This document shows, piece by piece, positions 6,655 through 10,304 of a stretch of DNA of 10,304 nucleotides. Within the stretch, counting starts at the first letter, position 1, and each line of letters opens with the position of its first letter. The stretch is taken from positions 1 through 10,304 of the forward strand of contig JANYBR010000142.1 in assembly GCA_025360685.1 (NCBI GenBank), read 5' to 3'. The stretch comes from Pseudomonadota bacterium. Lineage in GTDB: Bacteria > Pseudomonadota > Alphaproteobacteria > Micropepsales > Micropepsaceae. The position numbers and the translations under genes were made by a program. The notes beneath the pieces are model-generated. The model was not told the DNA's origin. It searched no databases and worked only from the letters and a program-made list of their open reading frames with translations.

Positions 6655-7752
6655 TCAATGCACCACAGTATCATGGGTGCCGTGACCGCGCCGCAAATAG
6701 TCCTCGCTCTGCATTTCGTGCAGGCGCGAAGCCGTGCGGCGAAAGGCATCGACGCCGTCGCCGGTCTCGTAGAGCGCATCGGGTGGTGTGGCGGCAGAAC
6801 AGATCAGCTTCACGCCCTCGTCATAGAACGTGTCGATCAGCACCACGAAGCGTCGCGCCGCGTTGCGCTGCTCGGCGCCGAGCTTTGGAATGTGGTCGAT
6901 CAGAACGGTATGAAAGCTGTGCGCGATGGCAAGATAGTCGGCGGCTGCCAGCGGACTGGCGCACAACTCCTCGAACGAAAAACGCGCCACGCCCTTGGCC
7001 GTCTGCGGCACTGTCAATGTGCGTCCGAGCACCGTCAGTTTCACCGCGCCGCCGCGTTTGACATCGGTCAGCCTCTGCCATGCCGCATCCATCGCAGCAT
7101 CGGCCTCCGCGCCAGGCGGATGCAGATAGACATTCAGGCCCGACATGCGCTGCAGGCGATAATCGACCGGTCCGTTCAGCTCGACAATGTCCAGCCGTTG
7201 CTTGATCTCTTCGATGAACGGCACGAACAGTTGGCGATTGAGCCCACCCTCATAGAGCCGGTCCGGCGACGTGTTGGAGGTCGCGACGATCACTACGCCA
7301 CGCTCGAATAATTGCTCGAACAGGCGGCTCAATATCATCGCGTCGGCGACGTCGCTGACCTGGAACTCGTCGAAGCACAGCAGCCGCGCGCGCTCGGCGA
7401 TGGCGCGCGCCACCGGCGGGATCGGATCATCGCTGCCCTCACGCTGGCGCTCTTCGTGGATGCGCGCATGGGTTTCCACCATGAAGGAGTTGAAATGGGT
7501 TCGAAGCTTGGCCTTGGCCGGTGCCTCGGCGAAAAACAGATCCATCAGCATCGACTTGCCGCGGCCGACATCGCCCCAGATGTAGATGCCGCGCGGCGGT
7601 GACGCGGGCGCGAAGAACAGCCGCCGGCCCGGACGATAGTGCGAAAGTGCCCGGGCAAGCGTCTGCAGGCTTTGCGCCGCGTGCCGCTGGGCCGCGTCGT
7701 CTTTGAGTTCGCCGCGAGACACGGCGGCGCGATAGCGGGTGAACAGCGTCAT
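6655..7752 (-). CDS. zapE: Cell division protein ZapE / AFG1-family AAA ATPase
   Basis: This AFG1/LACE1/ZapE P-loop ATPase has 365 residues. Bacterial ZapE binds FtsZ and affects Z-ring stability, and the mitochondrial relatives act in protein quality control. Visible motifs are the family N-terminus with YRPGRRLFF (39-47), Walker A GDVGRGKS (60-67), the FNSFM..VHARIHE-like stretch (87-100), and Walker B LLCFDEFQVSD (124-134). Then come sensor 1 ATSN (157-160) and LYEGGLNRQLFVPFI (167-180) with the likely arginine finger R173. A C-terminal FYDEGVKL motif completes the family pattern. The ATG overlaps the stop of the preceding hydratase gene as ATGA. The frame stays open further upstream to 8220, but that extension lies inside the hydratase gene and is not translated. 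No signal peptide is seen. Confidence 0.93.
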   Translation of the reverse strand: MTLFTRYRAAVSRGELKDDAAQRHAAQSLQTLARALSHYRPGRRLFFAPASPPRGIYIWGDVGRGKSMLMDLFFAEAPAKAKLRTHFNSFMVETHARIHEERQREGSDDPIPPVARAIAERARLLCFDEFQVSDVADAMILSRLFEQLFERGVVIVATSNTSPDRLYEGGLNRQLFVPFIEEIKQRLDIVELNGPVDYRLQRMSGLNVYLHPPGAEADAAMDAAWQRLTDVKRGGAVKLTVLGRTLTVPQTAKGVARFSFEELCASPLAAADYLAIAHSFHTVLIDHIPKLGAEQRNAARRFVVLIDTFYDEGVKLICSAATPPDALYETGDGVDAFRRTASRLHEMQSEDYLRRGHGTHDTVVH

Positions 7753-8801
7753 GCGCGCGGCAGGATCGCCCAGTAGTCGAAGTCGAGCAGCACGTTTTCC
7801 GGATAGGCGCCCTTGTCGTCCTTGTCGGGGAAACCCGTACAGGGAAGATTCTTGGTTGCCACCAGGCGCAGCCGCAATGCGCCCGCGTCCTTGCGGTGGC
7901 TTAGCGGCTGCTTGTCGAGCACCTGGCTCCAGGCGAACACCGTGTCGCCGGCGAACAGCGGATTGACGTGCCGCCCGCCATTGATCGCCGCGAGGGTGAA
8001 GGCATTTGCGAGCCCGTTGAACGAAATCGCCCGCGCCAGGCTGATGACGTGGCCGCCATAGATCAGCCGCCGGCCGAAACGGCCCTGGCCCTCGGCGAAC
8101 TGGTTGAAATGCACCCGCGCCGTGTTCTGGAACAGGCGCGTCGCCATCATGTGTTCGGCTTCTTCGACGGTGACGCCATCGCCGTGATCGATCTTCTCGC
8201 CGACCTGATAGTCGCCCCACAGATGCGCGCTACCGGAGAGCACCGGGTCGAACAGGGTGTCGAAGTTCATATGCGCCGCGACGTGAAGATCGGCGACTGC
8301 GACGCAATCTGCCAGCGCCGGCACATGGGCTTCGGCAACGGGCGCGCTGGCATCGCGCTTGCGCACCATCACCCAGCGCACATAGGAAACTATCTGCTCG
8401 TCCTTCTCATTCATGCCATGCGTGCGGACATAGACGACACCGGTCTGCTTGTTGGAGTTCTCCTTCAGGCCGATGATTTCCGAATGGGCCGTCAACGTCT
8501 CGCCGGGATGGACGAGCTTGAGGAAACGTCCCTCGGCATAGCCGAGGTTGGCCACGGCATTGAGCGAAATGTCCGGCACGGTTTTGCCAAATACGGTGTG
8601 GAACACGAGCAGATCGTCGAGCGGGCTTCTGGGCAGTCCGACGAATTGCGCGAACGTGTCCGACGATTGCAGCGCAAAGCGCGAGCCGTAAAGCGCGGTG
8701 TAGAGCGCCGCGTCGCCAACCGTCAGCGTGCGAGGCGTCGCATGCGCGATCTTCTGGCCAAGCCGGAAGTCTTCGAAGTAGTTGCCGGCACGAGTCTTCA
8801 T
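7749..8801 (-). CDS. mch: Mesaconyl-CoA hydratase (MaoC-like double hot-dog)
   Basis: This double hot-dog hydratase of 350 residues probably interconverts mesaconyl-CoA and beta-methylmalyl-CoA, a late step of the ethylmalonyl-CoA pathway. The block FGKTVPDISLNAVANLGYAE (about 71-90), then KENSN (about 115), GVVYVRT and YVRWVMVRKRD, and in the second half RLFQNTARVHFNQ, YGGHVISLARA, SFNGLANAF and NPLFAGDTVFAW, match my recollection of Rhodobacter Mch closely. The length also fits. ATG 8801 is preferred because AGG ends seven bases before it; the adjacent ATG at 8804 is also possible. The frame is open upstream to 9071, but that extension lies inside the lyase gene. The gene starts 8 bases after the lyase stop and overlaps zapE, so all three are probably one operon. 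The substrate could differ (for example itaconyl-CoA or a C4 isomer), but the signature favours mesaconyl-CoA. Confidence 0.85.
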   Translation of the reverse strand: MKTRAGNYFEDFRLGQKIAHATPRTLTVGDAALYTALYGSRFALQSSDTFAQFVGLPRSPLDDLLVFHTVFGKTVPDISLNAVANLGYAEGRFLKLVHPGETLTAHSEIIGLKENSNKQTGVVYVRTHGMNEKDEQIVSYVRWVMVRKRDASAPVAEAHVPALADCVAVADLHVAAHMNFDTLFDPVLSGSAHLWGDYQVGEKIDHGDGVTVEEAEHMMATRLFQNTARVHFNQFAEGQGRFGRRLIYGGHVISLARAISFNGLANAFTLAAINGGRHVNPLFAGDTVFAWSQVLDKQPLSHRKDAGALRLRLVATKNLPCTGFPDKDDKGAYPENVLLDFDYWAILPRA

Positions 8802-8809
8802 CATCTCAC

Positions 8810-9685
8810 CTAGCTTGCTTGCAACGCCGCGATGGCGTCGGCCATGGCGACCGTGCCGCGGGCGATTTCGGCGTGCAGCAGTTCGGCCATGCGCCCGTCG
8901 AGCTTGATGGCTCCCTTGCCCTTGTTTTCCGGCAACTCGAACGCGGCGATGAGCTTGCGCGCCGTTTCCACGTCTTCCACCGATGGCGCGAACATGGCGT
9001 TGCAGGGTTCGACCTGACTGGGGTGAATGAGAGTCTTGCCGTCGAAGCCGAAGCTCCTGGCCTGCTCGCATGTCGCCTTGAAGCCGTCGGCGTTCTGGAT
9101 GTCGTTGTAGACCCCGTCAATCACTGCGATGGCGTTGGCGCGCGCCGCCAGAACCGATAGTCCCAGCGCTGCCGAAAGATTGGCGCGGTCCTGGGTGTGC
9201 ACGCCGTGCGCTTCCTTGATCAAATCGTTGGTGCCCATGACGAAGCAGGCGAGCCGCCCGCCAGCCGCCGCAATGGCACCCACATTCAGGATCGCCAATG
9301 GCGTCTCGATCATCGCCCACACCGCGATGGCGCGATCGGCATGATGACGCTGCAGATGGTCCTCGATTGCGTGCAAGTCCTTGGGACTGGAAATCTTCGG
9401 CACCAGGATCGCATCGGGTTTCGCGGCCGCCGCCGCGGCCAAGTCCGCTTCGCCCCAGGGTGTGGCAAGCCCGTTCACCCGTATGATGATCTCGCGCTTG
9501 CCGAAACCTTTCGCCTCGACCGCATCACAGACTTGTTGCCGCGCCAGCTCCTTGGCGTCGGGCGCGACAGCATCTTCAAGATCGAGAATGAGAGCGTCGG
9601 CAGGAAGCGTGCGTGCCTTTTCGAGTGCGCGGGCATTCGATCCGGGCATGTAGAGCACGGAGCGGCGTGGCCGGATGGTCGTCAT
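8810..9685 (-). CDS. CitE/HpcH-family CoA-ester lyase or thioesterase (malyl-CoA lyase/Mcl2-like)
   Basis: This TIM-barrel enzyme of the citrate lyase beta-subunit/malyl-CoA lyase superfamily has 291 residues. Conserved pieces are RRSVLYMPGSNARALEKA (7-24), DLEDAVAPDAK (35-45), the substrate arginine in IIRVNG (R69), the metal-binding glutamate E127 in AMIETP, MGTNDL with D154 as second metal ligand, and KTLIHPSQ (217-224). The protein is shorter than Mcl1-type L-malyl/beta-methylmalyl-CoA lyases. Its YMPGSNARALEKA and VMGTNDL signatures resemble, from memory, the Rhodobacter Mcl2 (S)-malyl-CoA thioesterase branch. The gene just before mesaconyl-CoA hydratase suggests a C4/C5 hydroxyacyl-CoA substrate. 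Alternatives are beta-methylmalyl-CoA lyase and (S)-citramalyl-CoA lyase. GAGGGA five bases before ATG 9685 sets the start. Family membership is secure, but the reaction is not. Confidence 0.88.
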   Translation of the reverse strand: MTTIRPRRSVLYMPGSNARALEKARTLPADALILDLEDAVAPDAKELARQQVCDAVEAKGFGKREIIIRVNGLATPWGEADLAAAAAAKPDAILVPKISSPKDLHAIEDHLQRHHADRAIAVWAMIETPLAILNVGAIAAAGGRLACFVMGTNDLIKEAHGVHTQDRANLSAALGLSVLAARANAIAVIDGVYNDIQNADGFKATCEQARSFGFDGKTLIHPSQVEPCNAMFAPSVEDVETARKLIAAFELPENKGKGAIKLDGRMAELLHAEIARGTVAMADAIAALQAS

Positions 9686-9743
9686 GAAGTTCCCTCGAAT
9701 GTCGGTGCCGAAGACTTACGACAGAGCGGCCAACGGGCCAAGC

Positions 9744-10247
9744 TCAGCCCTTGGCATAGCGGGCGCGGACCGCTGCGGCATAGGATTCCACGTCGGCACG
9801 GCTGCGGAAATTGGCCGCCCAGCGGTTCATCACCTTGGCCATGCGCTCGGGCGGAACACCCAGTTGCGCCTGCGCCACGCCGCCATTGACGCTCTCATGA
9901 TAGGCGGCGATCAACCCGTCCTTCAGGACGAACCGGCTGATGCCGTCGATTACCACTTCCTTGTCCTTAAATTGCGGGATGGTCGAAACAAAACGCGACA
10001 CGGACCAGGCATAGCCGATGCGCCCATCGGTCACCGGATCGAAGAACGTCCAGTCATAGCCGGCCGCATCGCGGTGGAAGAGATTTTTCAGCATGTCGGC
10101 AATCGCGGCGCGGCCTGTATGCGGTCCATAAATGTAGTCGTGATAGACGCCGTCTTCGGTGAAGCATTCCGCGAGAGCCTTGCCGTCGCCGGCAGTGGCG
10201 GCCGCACCGAAGCGCGCGACCAGCGCCGCGAACGCCGCCGGACTCAC
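9744..10247 (-). CDS. NTF2/SnoaL-like domain protein
   Basis: This 167-residue protein has the alpha+beta cone fold of the NTF2/SnoaL superfamily. It shows an N-terminal helix, then GDGKALAECFTEDGVYHDYIYGPHTGRAAI (typical of the hydrophobic pocket entrance), and later strands with DPVTDGRIGYAWSVSRF and ISRFVLKDGLIAAYHESVN. The C-terminal helices reach to YAKG. Members include isomerases, dehydratases and lumazine-type scaffolds, so no reaction can be assigned. I start it at GTG 10247 because this codon overlaps the stop of the preceding gene as GTGA and has AAGG upstream. The only upstream in-frame ATG (10283) would add 12 low-complexity residues read across the coding region of that neighbour. 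It lies 58 bases before the CitE-like gene and may belong to the same pathway; that is inference. Confidence 0.75.
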   Translation of the reverse strand: MSPAAFAALVARFGAAATAGDGKALAECFTEDGVYHDYIYGPHTGRAAIADMLKNLFHRDAAGYDWTFFDPVTDGRIGYAWSVSRFVSTIPQFKDKEVVIDGISRFVLKDGLIAAYHESVNGGVAQAQLGVPPERMAKVMNRWAANFRSRADVESYAAAVRARYAKG

Positions 10248-10304
10248 GCCGCCTTCTTGAGAAGCTTGCGGTTGATCAGGCATTCGGCGATCTGCACCGC
10301 GTTG
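10244..10304 (-). CDS. C-terminal end of an unidentified gene (cut by window edge)
   Basis: Read leftward from the window edge, an open frame encodes NAVQIAECLINRKLLKKAA and then TGA at 10246-10244. That stop overlaps the GTG of the NTF2-like gene by four bases. This overlap style is repeated twice elsewhere in the window, and the plausible amphipathic helical tail supports a real gene end. Nineteen residues are too few to name a family. Confidence 0.55.
   Translation of the reverse strand, partial: NAVQIAECLINRKLLKKAA

Noticed and set aside
6199..7311. Plus-strand open frame of 370 codons
   Set aside because: It is antisense to the small membrane-protein gene and zapE and crosses the intergenic repeat; no domain seen.
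7753..8220. Upstream extension of the zapE frame (156 codons)
   Set aside because: It lies wholly inside the hydratase gene in another frame and is arginine-rich. Family homology begins at the ATG at 7752.
8805..9071. Upstream extension of the hydratase frame
   Set aside because: It is out of frame within the CitE-like gene and of shadow composition. The ribosome binding site and homology begin at 8801-8804.
1..10304. CRISPR array, prophage, integron, defence island or tRNA
   Set aside because: No direct repeats with regular spacers, no integrase or transposase motifs and no cloverleaf were seen. Every gene of recognised family is of a core type.

Overview
The window looks like an ordinary chromosomal housekeeping segment from a high-GC alphaproteobacterium, most likely of the order Hyphomicrobiales (Rhizobiales). 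The reasons are the protein similarities recognised from memory: an alphaproteobacterial-type mesaconyl-CoA hydratase, a glnK-amtB pair and an FtsK next to a DapC-like aminotransferase. A TCCTTCGAC/GCTCAGGA inverted repeat, of a kind I recall as common in such genomes, points the same way. I see no CRISPR array, phage, integrase, transposase, tRNA or rRNA, and no clear sign of horizontal transfer. I did not find a new multi-gene system.

Left part (1-2700). On the minus strand a DapC-like aminotransferase overlaps the start of ftsK by an ATGA, and ftsK runs off the left edge. Divergent from it is a small DUF1697 gene. An extended -10 motif sits so close to the DUF1697 ATG that its transcript may be leaderless. 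Then comes a strong intrinsic terminator pointing leftward, which ends the next operon.

Centre-left (2700-4885). This holds a classic nitrogen module on the minus strand: glnK (PII protein with the Tyr51 uridylylation site) followed by amtB (ammonium channel with all the diagnostic pore residues). A near-consensus sigma-54 -24/-12 element lies about 56 bases before glnK. The 427-base gap upstream is rich in small inverted repeats and separates glnK from the divergent hydroxylase gene.

Centre (4886-6225). A UbiH/COQ6-family FAD hydroxylase on the plus strand, probably for ubiquinone, is followed by a long imperfect inverted repeat lying between convergent genes.

Right part (6226-10304). A tightly packed minus-strand cluster reads, in transcription order: the last 19 codons of an unidentified gene, an NTF2/SnoaL-like protein, a CitE/malyl-CoA lyase-family enzyme, mesaconyl-CoA hydratase, the ZapE/AFG1 AAA ATPase, and a small single-pass membrane protein that starts with TTG. 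Overlaps (GTGA, ATGA) and short gaps suggest one transcript. The CitE-like enzyme and the hydratase fit consecutive steps on C5 dicarboxyl-CoA esters, as in the ethylmalonyl-CoA pathway. However, the lyase looks closer to the malyl-CoA thioesterase (Mcl2) branch than to Mcl1, so the exact reaction is open.
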